Assembly (NCBI GenBank): GCA_964035575.1
Contig: OZ037834.1
Coordinates: forward strand, 1,085,598-1,149,597
DNA from: Rhynchopus sp. YZ270_cl-10
Taxonomy: Eukaryota > Euglenozoa > Diplonemea > Diplonemida > Diplonemidae
Length of the DNA stretch: 64,000 nucleotides
Direction: 5' to 3'
The notes below the pieces were generated by a model. That model worked only from the letters and a program-made list of their open reading frames with translations, was not told where the DNA came from and searched no databases. Position 1 is the first letter of the stretch. Every line of letters begins with the position of its first letter. Shown here piece by piece: positions 20,961-31,613 of this stretch. Position numbers and translations under genes: made by a program.

Positions 20961-21488
20961 GGGGGGGTGAGAAAAATGTGCCAAGGACCAGGGTTGGAGG
21001 TGCGTACTAAAATCCGGGATTTTGGCCGAAAACCCGTTCTGGGAAGGGGAAAAAAAAAAAGGGATTTGTGGTGTGGCTGACGACCACAAAATAGCAGAAA
21101 ATAGCCCAAAAATAGCACCCCACTTCAGCCACACCAATTTGAGATGATTTTTTTTGGGGGAGCCCGGTCTCCCCAAAAACCCCCCAAAACCTGCGGTGAC
21201 TGTCCCCACCGATTTTACATCCCATTTTGTGTTTTTGTATTCATCAGAAGATCAAGTAAAAGACCCCGAACCCATCGCGCGAAGCGCAAAAAAAATTTGT
21301 TTTTGCTAAAAAATCCCCAGATCTGGTGTGGCTGTATAGGGCTAGGGTGTATACCCTAGAAGGACCCAAGAAGTACCCAATTTACCCCTAATTTTAAGGG
21401 GGGTGCAAAAATTATTTTGTGTATTTTTTTTTGGTGGTTTTTTGTGGCCAGAAATTTTCCCCCAGAAATTTTTACCCCAAAAAACAGT
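20227..21488. other. Spacer, low complexity
   Basis: No gene is supported. A (TTTTC)n microsatellite lies at 20845-20875 and a copy of the GTAGTCACCTCGC short repeat at 20880-20930. Long T runs lie around 20930-20960. The sequence ATACCCTAGAAGGACCCAAG at 21351 is repeated directly at 22278 over about 48 bp. Confidence 0.5.
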
Positions 21489-21651
21489 GACTCCGCTAGG
21501 TACTAAAGTTCTGTTGATTGGCAACAGAACTTTTTGAAAATGGGGGGAAAAAAAAAAAGTTGCGTACCGTGCGCCTGCGGCGCAAGCATGTACCCCACCA
21601 CGTGGATCATCAACAGAACATTTTCAAAATCGGAAATCCTAGCGGAGAGCC
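21489..21651. mobile_element. D-family MITE, copy 2 (163 bp)
   Basis: The left end GACTCCGCTAGGTACTAAAG and right end AATCCTAGCGGAGAGCC are inverted, with inner TTCTGTTGATT and ATCAACAGAA. The compact centre shared with 3102-3395 includes ACCGTGCGCCTGCGGCGC, which can itself form a hairpin and recurs at 21945. Confidence 0.8.
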
Positions 21652-22638
21652 TGGCAAAAAATCAAAAAAATAAAAAAAATATTTCAGTGCTCCGGAGCCT
21701 CTGCGTGCTGTGATGGGGTCACTTTGCGCTCAGAACTGAGTATTTTTGACCTAAAATGCATGTATCAGTTTTTACAGGCCATTTTCAGGTTTTGTGTGTA
21801 ATTTATGGTCAGTACTTGACCACTGAGGGTAAAGTGCAAAGTAAACGTGGGGGCAGTTTGCATAGCTGCGAACTTTGCTGCGCGTTGTGACCCCCCACAA
21901 TTTGACGGTCGGAGCTCGTAGAACCCAACGAGGAAAAGTAGCATACCGTGCGCCTGCGGCGCAAGCTTTGCAACCCACCCCACCCATGACATAGTTTGGC
22001 TGCAGCAACCTGAACACCTGGTAGTGGTCGTCGCAGGCCACTGTCGTCTCGGACCCCCCCATATTCGACCATCATCCCACGATTTCCCAAAGGGACTGGT
22101 GGGCACTAGGTACTGGGTACTGGGTGCCAACCCCCGGATTTTGAGAAAATTTCCACCACCGAACACGTGGGGCTCTCGGATGTACCAACTTTTTGCGAAA
22201 ACAAGGCTACTAACCACAGGGAAAGCTCGGGAAAAAGATCGCATTTTCCTTAAGGAAGTGCCCTAAGGAAAATCACTATACCCTAGAAGGACCCAAGAAG
22301 TACCCAATTTACACCTAATTTTTAGGAAAATCACACCAAGATCGGGGTTTTTTTTTTCAAAACGCCAATTCTCTCTCCACCCCTGGACACGTGACAAAAA
22401 AATAAAGAAATGTGATGAAATTTTGAGATTTTTGCTCAGTACATCCTGAGAAAAATCAACTTTTTCACACAAAATAGGAGGGAAATAAAGAGCAAAAAGG
22501 ACAAAAAGAGACCACACCGACTCCATTCTCAAAATATTATTTGCAATTGCGTAGCCCTCGTGTCACCAGTAGTTTTACGTGAACTACGCAAGAACTGTTC
22601 CCTATATTTACCTAATGTACAGAGAGGATGCTCTCAAC

Positions 22639-22670
<32 letters not shown>

Positions 22671-22727
22671 AAAACACACACGACGAATAAAAAAAGAAGT
22701 GGGGTATTTCACTTTTACTTACATCCT
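21652..22727. other. Spacer, no gene
   Basis: Open frames on the minus strand (21765-22244) have no recognisable domain. The second ATACCCTAGAAGG repeat lies at 22278-22325. A 22-bp A run lies at about 22639. Nothing else is supported. Confidence 0.5.
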
Positions 22728-22854
22728 CCACCTGATTTTTACCCCGCGTATAGGCGCGTAAAGGCGTGTACGGACGGTCCGTATATGCCTGTACGGACCT
22801 ATACGCGCCTATACACGCCTTTACGCGCCTATACGCGGGGTTAAAATCAGGTGG
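22728..22854. mobile_element. CCACCTG-type MITE, copy 2 (127 bp), 5-bp target duplication
   Basis: It starts CCACCTGATTTTTACCCC and ends GGGGTTAAAATCAGGTGG, with GCGCGTA/TACGCGC repeats between. The flanks on both sides read ATCCT, a perfect 5-bp duplication. Confidence 0.88.
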
Positions 22855-23639
22855 ATCCTGGATCAGGGTGATAGCGAATTCACAAGCCCCCTGTCGGGGG
22901 GAGGGTATTTTCCCGGTCATTTTCATAACATGCATTTGTTTGTCTCTGTTTAAGGGCCACTGGCCCAGCATTTACATATCAGGGTTCAACTTGAATTTAG
23001 CAGGGCAGGGACGTTTACCTCCCCGAGGACAGATAACAATAGTCTCGCATACCCTCCGACCTACGGGAGGAAATACAGACGACACTTCATCCCGTGAGTG
23101 TGGCAAGGCATTGACCACAAGACCACACGTATGAAGAAAATGAAATTACCTCTTCTCTGTTATATTATTCGTCTTTCAATATTTGTTGATTGTGCCCATC
23201 CTTTTGTAAAACGCACCATCAGCTTTGGTTTCTTATTCTTTTGAAATTCAAAAATCGAAATAAAATGGAAAAAAAACCTTTTCTCAGAGAGAAAGATTTT
23301 GTGTGAGGACAGGATATCTGCTACTGCATTATTTTTTTTGTCTCTTTTTTGTTTTTTTTAAAAAGGAGGGGATCTCAGGGGGGATGTTATGCATTTAATA
23401 TGCCACTCAGTATTTAACAAGAACGGCATTTGTAAATTCATACGCTCTATAATGTAGCCAGCACTGTCAAATGCAAGATACACTACAGAAAACCGTCAAC
23501 GAGCAATGCAAAAACATAGGGTGGTTCAAACGTGCTGAAACGCAGCTCAGTCGTGCTCGTGCAAAGGGCAAACAAACACGAAACGTAAAAACATTATTAT
23601 TAGAAGCACCGCAGCAAAACATGGCTACGCATGCTCAAC
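22855..23639. other. Spacer with fragment of the GTGAAGTT-end repeat
   Basis: Bases about 22960-23110 match 34515-34665 (CCCAGCATTTA, CTACGGGAGGAAATACAGAC, CATCCCGTGAGTGTGGC), an internal part of that dispersed family. Bases 23395-23480 are a diverged copy of the family-gene 3' flank. No gene is seen. Confidence 0.6.
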
Positions 23640-23898
23640 AACGAAACTTTAAACATGCCACTCACAATTAAGCACATTGCAAACGTGTTGTTGTGTTCCC
23701 TATAATGTGGCCAGCACCTATAAGGTGCGAGATTCCCAACAGAAAGCAAAAACACGAAAATGCAAAAAAAAAAAAAAAAAAAAAAAAAAGTAATGTACAA
23801 AAACATGGCTACTCATTCCCAACAACAAAGGGATAGGGCACCAAGAAATCGCGCATATCAAAAAATTCGCAAACCACCTCACTCCGTCACGTATTTCA

Positions 23899-26301
23899 TC
23901 ACAATCCTCCCTTGTGGAAGTATCTGTAGTACACCTGCTCGTACTCACGGAAGAATCCGAGCATGCACCACGGCTGTGTCTCCGAGTTTGTCTCTCCACT
24001 TCTGAACGATGTGACAAACTCCTTGTACGGAATCGCGTCGGTCTCCTTCGTACGGTCTCTGATCGAAGCGACAAGTGCAAGCATTGCGTTCGCCTTGACA
24101 ATCTCGAGCTTGTTCTCTGTGGCACTGCTGAAAGACACATCGTCCTGGTGGTTCATGACCTCCTGCATCAGGTTGACAACACGCAGGAAGATCGATGACT
24201 TGAAGTTCCACAACACACCGTCGCCGTTGGCAGGGTCCTTCACGATGGTCACCACCTCGAGCAGACTGGCCTGCTCGCTCACAACGTTCATCGTCACAGG
24301 CGAGGAAAGGGAGAGGATACCGTCCTCCAGCCACGTCATCAGGGTTTCCTTCTCTTTGCTGATCTCAAGGTGCTCGTATGCAACAATGAGGTACGACAGA
24401 GCAAGCAGCGCAGCACTGTGGCAGTCAAGGAAGACCCTCCCGTCAGCGTAGCAGTTGAAGGCTCCCTTCTTGTTCTCCTTTGTAGTGGTGACTCTCAGGA
24501 TGTCCATGATTTCAATCGAGTTCTCAATGTACCCATGCATCTTCTTGTTCAGCTTCTTGTCCTCCTTGTTGATGACCAACATCTTCACGTTCGCAATAAG
24601 TGCGTAGGCGTGTCCACGGAGGAAGATTTGCTCGCAAGTCTTGTCCACTTGTCCGTCAAGTGTGAGCACGAAGTTCTCCATGTAAACGTCAAGATGCCTG
24701 AGCAGCCACTGGTTCAGCACCTCTCCCTTCGCAACCAGCTCCACCTTCTCTTCGCTGGGAAGATCGTAGTGGCCACCCTTCAGGAAGTACGTGAAGGACG
24801 CAACACTCGACAGCTCTGCACCGTAGTCGTAGGAGATCGAGAAGTCGGTCAGCTCCTTGCGCGACTCGATCGTGCTGAACAGCTCGTCGTACGGCATCGT
24901 CCTGTGCAGTCCTCCTGAGGTCAGGAGAGAGTGGTCCTGCGCGGTGAGTGTCTCGCCCTGCTGCAGGGTCTTGCCTCCGTACTGCATCTCGATGTTGTTG
25001 ACACGATCACCCTCTGTCACGAAGGTGACCTTTGTCAACTGCCTGTCACGAATGAGGATGTGGAAAGCGTACGAGTAGCCCATCGGGCCTGTGCTGTACA
25101 CACTGAACCAGTCAAGGTCTTTGACAGGGAGCGACTGAACCTCATGTCCAAGATGGTGCACAACTCCAGCTGTAGCGTGCTTGACGGCAACTCTGGTGAA
25201 CGCGATACGGGGGAAGGCCTTCTTGAAAGTGATGCGGACGTTCTGTGCTGGCTTCTCCTGAAGGTTCTTGGCACGTCCGTGCTGGCGGATGACGGTGGTG
25301 TCTTCGCGGACGTGGTACTCGACATATGCCTCAACAAGGTCCTCGCACACAACAGTGAAACGCGCAACAACAACGTCACTGCGCTTCTCCACCACTCTCT
25401 TGTACTGGTCCAGGCCATAGTCACGAGTGCTGTACTCCGTACCGTCGATGGTGAACTCAAGAACGAACCCAGCAAATGAGTGGAGCACCTCCTCGTCACG
25501 GCCGTCGTGGAAACGGTATCCAGTTGAGAGCTGGTTGCGGTTCAGGTTCCCGTAATGGTCCATGATTCCGTTGTGTGCACCGAAGGCTTCGTGGTCCTTG
25601 CTCTTCAACTCAACCAGGTTCATCGACTGTCTACGGAACATAAGACCCTCCTTGCTCATGTACATCATGAATTCAGCGATTTCGTGTGCCTGCTTCTTGT
25701 ACCTTTCGTAAACACCGGGAACAGTGAACACCTCCAGCACCTTTGCGTTGTCGTCAATCCACCACCACCTGTCACCTCCCATGTCCTCCTCAGTCTCCTT
25801 CGATGCGTAGTGCTTACCTGTTTTCTGCATCAGCTTGTCCATGATGTGGTTCAGGTACGGCTGAACACGTTTGAAACTGATGCCCTTCGGCTTGCGGGGA
25901 GCCAGAGCAGGACATTCGGGGCACGTCTTGCTGGGACAGTCGCCGCAATCGCACACCTTCTCAGGGCAGGTCTTCTCAGGGCAGGATCTCTCAGGACAGC
26001 TCTTCTCCGGGCACGTGGGACAGATCTTGTCGGGGCAGTCCTTCTCAGGGCAGGTCTTCTCAGGACAGTACTTCTCGGGACAGTCTCTGTCCTGGCACAC
26101 GGGGCACTGGGGACAGTGGCATTCCTTCTGGACAGCGTCCGGGCAGGGCGCTGGCACGTAGAAATGCTTTTCCACGACGCTTGGTGCTGAGCCCCCACCG
26201 TCTTTTGGTACGTAGTCAGGAAGCTTTTGGCTGACTAAGACGATGACTAGTACTGTTGCTGAGAACAACAGCATTAAGCGTTGTGGTGAAAACGGGCTCA
26301 T
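23899..26301 (-). CDS. Family gene 3: Cys-stalk type II membrane protein, unknown ectodomain
   Basis: The product has 800 residues, starting at ATG 26301. It is nearly identical to gene 2 from end to end and has the same anchor, 19-Cys stalk and ectodomain motifs. Scattered blocks follow other copies. KDGGGS before the stalk and PEKSCPERSCPEK within it match gene 4. VVHHLGHEVQ in the centre matches gene 4. SSATENK near the C-terminus matches gene 1. This mosaic suggests gene conversion rather than simple divergence. Flanks on both sides are duplicated from the same unit as gene 2. The function is unknown. Confidence 0.88.
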   Translation of the reverse strand: MSPFSPQRLMLLFSATVLVIVLVSQKLPDYVPKDGGGSAPSVVEKHFYVPAPCPDAVQKECHCPQCPVCQDRDCPEKYCPEKTCPEKDCPDKICPTCPEKSCPERSCPEKTCPEKVCDCGDCPSKTCPECPALAPRKPKGISFKRVQPYLNHIMDKLMQKTGKHYASKETEEDMGGDRWWWIDDNAKVLEVFTVPGVYERYKKQAHEIAEFMMYMSKEGLMFRRQSMNLVELKSKDHEAFGAHNGIMDHYGNLNRNQLSTGYRFHDGRDEEVLHSFAGFVLEFTIDGTEYSTRDYGLDQYKRVVEKRSDVVVARFTVVCEDLVEAYVEYHVREDTTVIRQHGRAKNLQEKPAQNVRITFKKAFPRIAFTRVAVKHATAGVVHHLGHEVQSLPVKDLDWFSVYSTGPMGYSYAFHILIRDRQLTKVTFVTEGDRVNNIEMQYGGKTLQQGETLTAQDHSLLTSGGLHRTMPYDELFSTIESRKELTDFSISYDYGAELSSVASFTYFLKGGHYDLPSEEKVELVAKGEVLNQWLLRHLDVYMENFVLTLDGQVDKTCEQIFLRGHAYALIANVKMLVINKEDKKLNKKMHGYIENSIEIMDILRVTTTKENKKGAFNCYADGRVFLDCHSAALLALSYLIVAYEHLEISKEKETLMTWLEDGILSLSSPVTMNVVSEQASLLEVVTIVKDPANGDGVLWNFKSSIFLRVVNLMQEVMNHQDDVSFSSATENKLEIVKANAMLALVASIRDRTKETDAIPYKEFVTSFRSGETNSETQPWCMLGFFREYEQVYYRYFHKGGL

Positions 26302-28924
26302 TGTAGAGCAGTCAGACTCAGTTGGTAATACAAAATCCTGTGTGGTGTGGTGTTGTCGGGTGGGGGTGACATTACGGTAGGTAATTTTTCTCCTCACCAG
26401 TGTGCGTAACTGCGTTTCCGAGCTCTGCGGAATAAAATGCAAGAAAAATAGTTGGTGGACACAGTTGAACCCAACTGAAAGGCGGCCACCAAGTTTGTCG
26501 CATTTCGTGACAGCGACTGGCTGCAAGAACTAAGGAGATATTTGCTCCAAAAAGTGGCAAAAGAAAAGAGGGTGTGAGGACAAATGATGTTTTACTTTCT
26601 TTGGGGTCAGGGGGGGGGGGGGGGGGGGTGAGTTAATTGTGGAGGGGGGAAAAAAATGTGATGAAAACGTGAGATTTTTGCTCAGATACCTGAAACAGCT
26701 CATCGTTGCCACTCAAAATAGAAAACAGAGTTTTTTTGTGTGGTGTTACATTCCATCAAGGAGGCAAACGTAGAAAGCACGCAAGCGAATATCTTTGCTA
26801 AAAAACAAAAATACACGGGGGGGAGGGGAAAAAAAAATGCGCTCGTGAAAGTATCACCTCGCGTAAAGCAGATATATTTAAATTTGTCTAAAAATAAATA
26901 AGTATTTTTTTTAACTCTGCTTATGTCTTGCGCGTACCAATACTTTTTGTGGCCTGCAATGCCGTTGGTACCTCAGAATCTCCGTCGTTGGAGGCCTGCA
27001 TTTACACTGTCCGCATGTGAAACAACCAAAAAGTTTTCGTAAAAAAAAATTGCGTGTATCTACCTACGTATGACTGGATCGAACTCCTTCACTGTGTCCC
27101 CTTCAAAAAAACATCGCATAGTTCCCCCGAATTTCGTGAGAATCCTGGAGGTTACACGGTGGACTGGTCAAGGTAAAGTACTGGTCAATTGACAGGTACT
27201 GTGACCAGTGCAAAAAACGGGGAGGGGAGGGGGAATCGCGGGAGGGGGAGGGGGGTATGTATGTATGTATTTTTTTTTTTTCCCCTTGTTCCAGGGCGTT
27301 CGCTATCGCCATCGTTTTTTCCTGATCGTGGCGAAATGCCAAAAAACCCGAAATTTTTGCTTTTTTACTAGTGCTTAAAATAGGTCAAAAAAATTTTCCG
27401 CCGGAGAGAAGCTAGTTCGTGGGGGGTGAATCCCTGGTACTGAGTGGTCAAAAAAAATTTGCGATTTGCGCGTGATCCCTTCCCCAGCACAAGTGCTATT
27501 ACAGCTGCACTTTCCTGATACTAAAACCAGCAAAACGATGGAGAATTTCATCAATCCCCCCTCACTGAGGGTCTCTTTGTGTTGTTTAATCAAACAGATG
27601 TACAAGAGAGAGGCATCTGTCATGTGAGACTTCATCCTTATTTTGATTATTTTCAATAAACTAAAACGTCTCTCTGCCGTTGAAGGTAGAGTTGACACGA
27701 GTAGTGACACCTTCTATAACAGGGGCTTCAGCAGACTGCAGGATTGAGGAGCGGGAGTGCTGGGGAAACTTCCTCTCACGGCAGGCGGGTTTGCGGAACA
27801 GTGGACACCCCTCTGCGACCCCCCCTCCGGGGGGGTCGACAGGGTGGTGGGGAGAAATCTCTCTCTCTTTATTTTTTTTTCTCCCCTTTTTTTTTTTATT
27901 TATTTATTTATTTATACAGGGTTTCGCCCCGGTGGGGCGAAGCCCTGGGGCGAAATAAAATGTCATTTTTTCAGGAAAAATTTTTTTTAACGAAAAAAAA
28001 TATTTTTCGCCCCGGGGCGAACGCCCTGCCTTGTTCCCTTTAAGCTTTGTTAACTACCCTTTTGGTTCGTGTGTGTCCTGCCGGGGCAGGGGGCGGCGGC
28101 TAGTCTTGTTCTCATCAGGGGTAGTCTTGGGCCGGGGTTTTGTTATTTACTGCTTTGCGTTCTTGATTGCAGTGCTCTCACGAGGCTCCAGCGGAGGAAC
28201 TCAGATCCTCTACCAGAGGCCTTTGTTGGGCTTGGCTGCTTTGATTTGCTTTTTTTCCTTGTTTTTATTTTTGTTTTTTTTTTTTTTTTTTTGGGGAGGG
28301 AGAGGAGGTTAAATTATGGGTGAATGTAACTACAACTAAAAACTGCCCATTGTTCTCCTAAAAACAGATAAAATTTTGGATTCATGTTCCCTTTTTTTTT
28401 CCTTTTTTTTCAAAAATTGATGACGTGTAGACACCTCGCTTTTTTCTCGTGTGTTTTTTTTGTTGTTTTGTTTTTTTTTTTGGGGGGAGGTTTTTATCCT
28501 TTTTCGGTGTGTCACCTACCCTGAAGGAAAAAAACAAAAATCCAGAATTTCATGTTGTCGGTCCCACTTGGGAACAAAACCCTACGCAGAAAATACCGGG
28601 TCATCGCAATTAGACGCACTTTTCTAGCCCTGATCTTCATGGGGGCTAGGTATGCTTTCTTGCGTGTAAACAATAGAGTAGATCCAACGTGCACAATCGC
28701 AGTGGTCGTGCTCATGTAAAGCGCGGGACGTGTGTGATCCGTACCACAGCAAAACATAAGGCACAACCGTTCTTCACGCCACGAAACCTCTTTATACTCC
28801 AGCCAAAATAAAATTAAAAAAAAAAAAAAAAACGGTCGTCGTTTCCTACAGAAAGAACATTGTGTGTATCATGGACAGTAGCGTGTCCCCGCTACTGCTT
28901 TTTGTTTTTGAAAATGGGGGTGTT
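26302..28924. other. Spacer between family genes 3 and 4
   Basis: Bases 26302-26527 duplicate the gene 2 upstream flank. A G run lies at 26611-26629, a TATG microsatellite at about 27255 and a TTTA microsatellite at 27897. Between 27905 and 28020 lie GC-rich inverted blocks (TTTCGCCCCGGTGGGGCGAA, TTTTTCGCCCCGGGGCGAA). Bases 28412-28465 are a copy of the GTAGACACCTCGC repeat. A hAT fragment is listed separately. No host gene is supported. Confidence 0.55.
27580..27710 (-). pseudogene. hAT transposase C-terminal dimerisation fragment
   Basis: The minus strand encodes STLPSTAERRFSLLKIIKIR followed by MKSHMTDASLLYICLIKQ. This matches the hAT C-terminal dimerisation signature (S-x-A-E-R-x-F-S-x-L-K-x-I-K-x-R-x-x-x-x-M-T-x-x-x-L). 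Only about 40 residues are recognisable. Sequence around it is not coding, so it is a decayed remnant of a plain DNA transposon. Confidence 0.7.
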
Positions 28925-29198
28925 AAGAAAATTTTAAACATGCCACTCACGATTTAAGCACATTGCAAACCTGTTTTAATTTTGTATTCTCCATAATGTG
29001 GCCAACACCGTTAAGATGCGAGATCCATGACAGAAAACAAAAACACGAAAATGCAAAAAATAAAAAATAAAAAAATAAAATAAAAAATATTCTACAGACT
29101 AAACATGGCTACTCATTCCCAACAACAAAGGGATAGGGCACCAAGAAATCGCGCATATCAAAAAATTCGCAAACCACCTCACTCCGTCACGTATTTCA
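28925..29198. repeat. Duplicated 3' flank of family gene 4
   Basis: This block is shared with 12525-12785 and 23640-23898 (CATGCCACTCAC, AAGCACATTGCAAA, GTGGCCAACACCGTTAAG). An A/T-rich insertion (AAAATAAAATAAAAAATA) separates it from the segment nearest the gene, ATGGCTACTCATTCCCAACA, which is also shared. Confidence 0.7.
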
Positions 29199-31613
29199 TC
29201 ACAATCCTCCCTTGTGGAAGTATCTGTAGTACACCTGCTCGTACTCACGGAAGAATCCGAGCATGCACCACGGCTGTGTCTCCGAGTTTGTCTCTCCACT
29301 TCTGAACGATGTGACAAACTCCTTGTACGGATAAGGGTCCGTCTCCTTCGTACGGTCTCTGATCGAAGCGACAAGTGCAAGCATTGCGTTCGCCTTGACA
29401 ATCTCGAGCTTGTTCTCTGTGACACTGTTGAAAGACACATCGTCCTGGTGGTTCATGACCTCCTGCATCAGGTTGACAACACGCAGGAAGATCGATGACT
29501 TGAAGTTCCACAACACACCGTCGCCGTTGGCAGGGTCCTTCACGATGGTCACCACCTCGAGCAGACTGGCCTGCTCGCTCACAACGTTCATCGTCACAGG
29601 CGAGGAAAGGGAGAGGATACCGTCCTCCAGCCACGTCATCAGGGTTTCCTTCTCTTTGCTGATCTCAAGGTGCTCGTATGCAACAATGAGGTACGACAGA
29701 GCAAGCAGCGCAGCACTGTGGCAGTCAAGGAAGACCCTCCCGTCAGCGTAGCAGTTGAAGGCTCCCTTCTTGTTCTCCTTTGTAGTGGTGACTCTCAGGA
29801 TGTCCATGATTTCAATCGAGTTCTCAATGTACCCGTGCATCTTCTTGTTCAGCTTCTTGTCCTCCTTGTTGATGACCAGCATCTTCACGTTCGCAATAAG
29901 TGCGTAGGCGTGTCCACGGAGGAAGATTTGCTCGCAACTCTTGTCCACTTGTCCGTCAAGTGTGAGCACGAAGTTCTCCATGTAAACGTCAAGATGCCTG
30001 AGCAGCCACTTGTTCAGCACCTCTCCCTTCGCAACCAACTCCACCTTCTCTTCGCTGGAGACATCATAGTGGCCACCCTTCAGGAAGTACGTGAAGGACG
30101 CAACACTCGACAGCTCTGCACCGTAGTCGTAGGAGATCGAGAAGTCGGTCAGCTCCTTGCGCGACTCGATCGTGCTGAACAGCTCGTCGTACGGCATCGT
30201 CCTGTGCAGTCCTCCTGAGGTCAGGAGAGAGTGGTCCTGCATGGCGAGTGTCTCGCCCTGCTGCAGAGCTCTGCCTCCGTACTCCATCTCGATGTTGTTG
30301 ACACGATCACCCTCTGTCACGAAGGTGACCTTTGTCAACTGCCTGTCACGGATGAGCATGTGGAAAGCGTACGAGTAGCCCATCGGGCCTGTGCTGTACA
30401 CACTGAACCAGTCAAGGTCTTTGACAGGGAGCGACTGAACCTCATGTCCAAGATGGTGCACAACTCCAGCTGAAGCGTGCTTGACGGCAACTCTGGTGAA
30501 CGCGATACGGGGGAAGGCCTTCTTGAAAGTGATGCGGACGTTCTCTGCTGTCTTCTCCTGAATATTCTTGGCACGTCCGTACTGGCGGATGACGGTGGTG
30601 TCGTCACGAACGTGGTACTCGACATATGCCTCAACAAGGTCCTCGCACACAACAGTGAAACGGACGACAACAACGTTGCTGCGCTTCTCCACCACTCTCT
30701 TGTACTGGTCCAGGCCATAGTCACGAGTGCTGTACTGCGTGTCGTCGACGGTGAACTCAAGAACGAACCCAGCAAATGAGTAAAGCACCTCCTCGTCACG
30801 TCCGTCGTGGAAACGGTATCCAGTTGAGAGCTGGTTGCGGTTCAGGTTCCCGTAATGGTCCATGATTCCGTTGTGTGCACCAAAGGCTTCGTGGTCCTTG
30901 CTCTTCAACTCAACCATGTTCATCGACTGTCTACGGAACATAAGACCCTCCTTGCTCATGTACATCATGAATTCAGCAACGTCGTGTGCCGACTTCTTGT
31001 ACCTTTCGTAAACACCGGGAACAGTGAACACCTCCAGAATCTTTGCGTTGTCGTCAATCCACCACCACCTGTCACCTCCCATGTCCTCCTCAGTCTCCTT
31101 CGATGCGTAGTGCTTACCTGTTTTCTGCATCAGCTTGTCCATGATGTGGTTCAGGTACGGCTGAACACGTTTGAAACTGATGCCCTTCGGCTTCGCGCGG
31201 GCCTGGGCAGCCAGGGCAGCACAATCGGGGCACTTCTTGCTGGGACAGTCGTCGCAATCACACACCTTCTGAGGGCAGGTCTTCTCAGGGCAGGATCTCT
31301 CAGGACAGCTCTTCTCCGGGCACGTGGGACAGATCTTGTCGGGGCAGTCCTTCTCAGGGCAGAACTTCTCAGGACAGAACTTCTCGGGACAGTCTCTCTC
31401 CTGGCACACGGGGCACTGGGGACAGTGGCATTCCTTCTGGACAGCGTCTGGGCAGGGTGATGGCACGTAGAAATGCTTTTCCACGACGCTTGGTGGTGAG
31501 CCCCCACCGTCTTTTGGTGAGTAGTCACTGGGAACCCTTTGGCTGACTAAGACGATGACTAGGGCTGCTGCCGATATCAACACCATTAAGCGTTGTGGTG
31601 AAAACGGGCTCAT
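29199..31613 (-). CDS. Family gene 4: Cys-stalk type II membrane protein, unknown ectodomain
   Basis: The product has 804 residues, starting at ATG 31613. The anchor is at ~9-24 (LMVLISAAALVIVLVS). The stalk has C-P-E-K pentads like gene 3 but ends CDCDDCPSKKCPDC and adds AALAAQARAKPKG before the ectodomain. The C-terminal half is almost identical to genes 2 and 3. Some blocks agree with gene 1 instead: YDVSSEEK, and the wobble bases of ACATCATAGTGGCCACC. Only ~60 bp of upstream flank is shared with genes 2 and 3. All conserved ectodomain motifs are intact. The function is unknown. Confidence 0.87.
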   Translation of the reverse strand: MSPFSPQRLMVLISAAALVIVLVSQRVPSDYSPKDGGGSPPSVVEKHFYVPSPCPDAVQKECHCPQCPVCQERDCPEKFCPEKFCPEKDCPDKICPTCPEKSCPERSCPEKTCPQKVCDCDDCPSKKCPDCAALAAQARAKPKGISFKRVQPYLNHIMDKLMQKTGKHYASKETEEDMGGDRWWWIDDNAKILEVFTVPGVYERYKKSAHDVAEFMMYMSKEGLMFRRQSMNMVELKSKDHEAFGAHNGIMDHYGNLNRNQLSTGYRFHDGRDEEVLYSFAGFVLEFTVDDTQYSTRDYGLDQYKRVVEKRSNVVVVRFTVVCEDLVEAYVEYHVRDDTTVIRQYGRAKNIQEKTAENVRITFKKAFPRIAFTRVAVKHASAGVVHHLGHEVQSLPVKDLDWFSVYSTGPMGYSYAFHMLIRDRQLTKVTFVTEGDRVNNIEMEYGGRALQQGETLAMQDHSLLTSGGLHRTMPYDELFSTIESRKELTDFSISYDYGAELSSVASFTYFLKGGHYDVSSEEKVELVAKGEVLNKWLLRHLDVYMENFVLTLDGQVDKSCEQIFLRGHAYALIANVKMLVINKEDKKLNKKMHGYIENSIEIMDILRVTTTKENKKGAFNCYADGRVFLDCHSAALLALSYLIVAYEHLEISKEKETLMTWLEDGILSLSSPVTMNVVSEQASLLEVVTIVKDPANGDGVLWNFKSSIFLRVVNLMQEVMNHQDDVSFNSVTENKLEIVKANAMLALVASIRDRTKETDPYPYKEFVTSFRSGETNSETQPWCMLGFFREYEQVYYRYFHKGGL

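Noticed and set aside
20592-21209. Lys/Pro/Phe-rich minus-strand open frame of 205 codons
   Set aside because: It is composed of homopolymer and low-complexity DNA with no conserved segment.
21765-22244. Minus-strand 159-codon open frame
   Set aside because: It has no recognisable motif, overlaps frames of similar length on the same strand, and lies in repeat-rich spacer.
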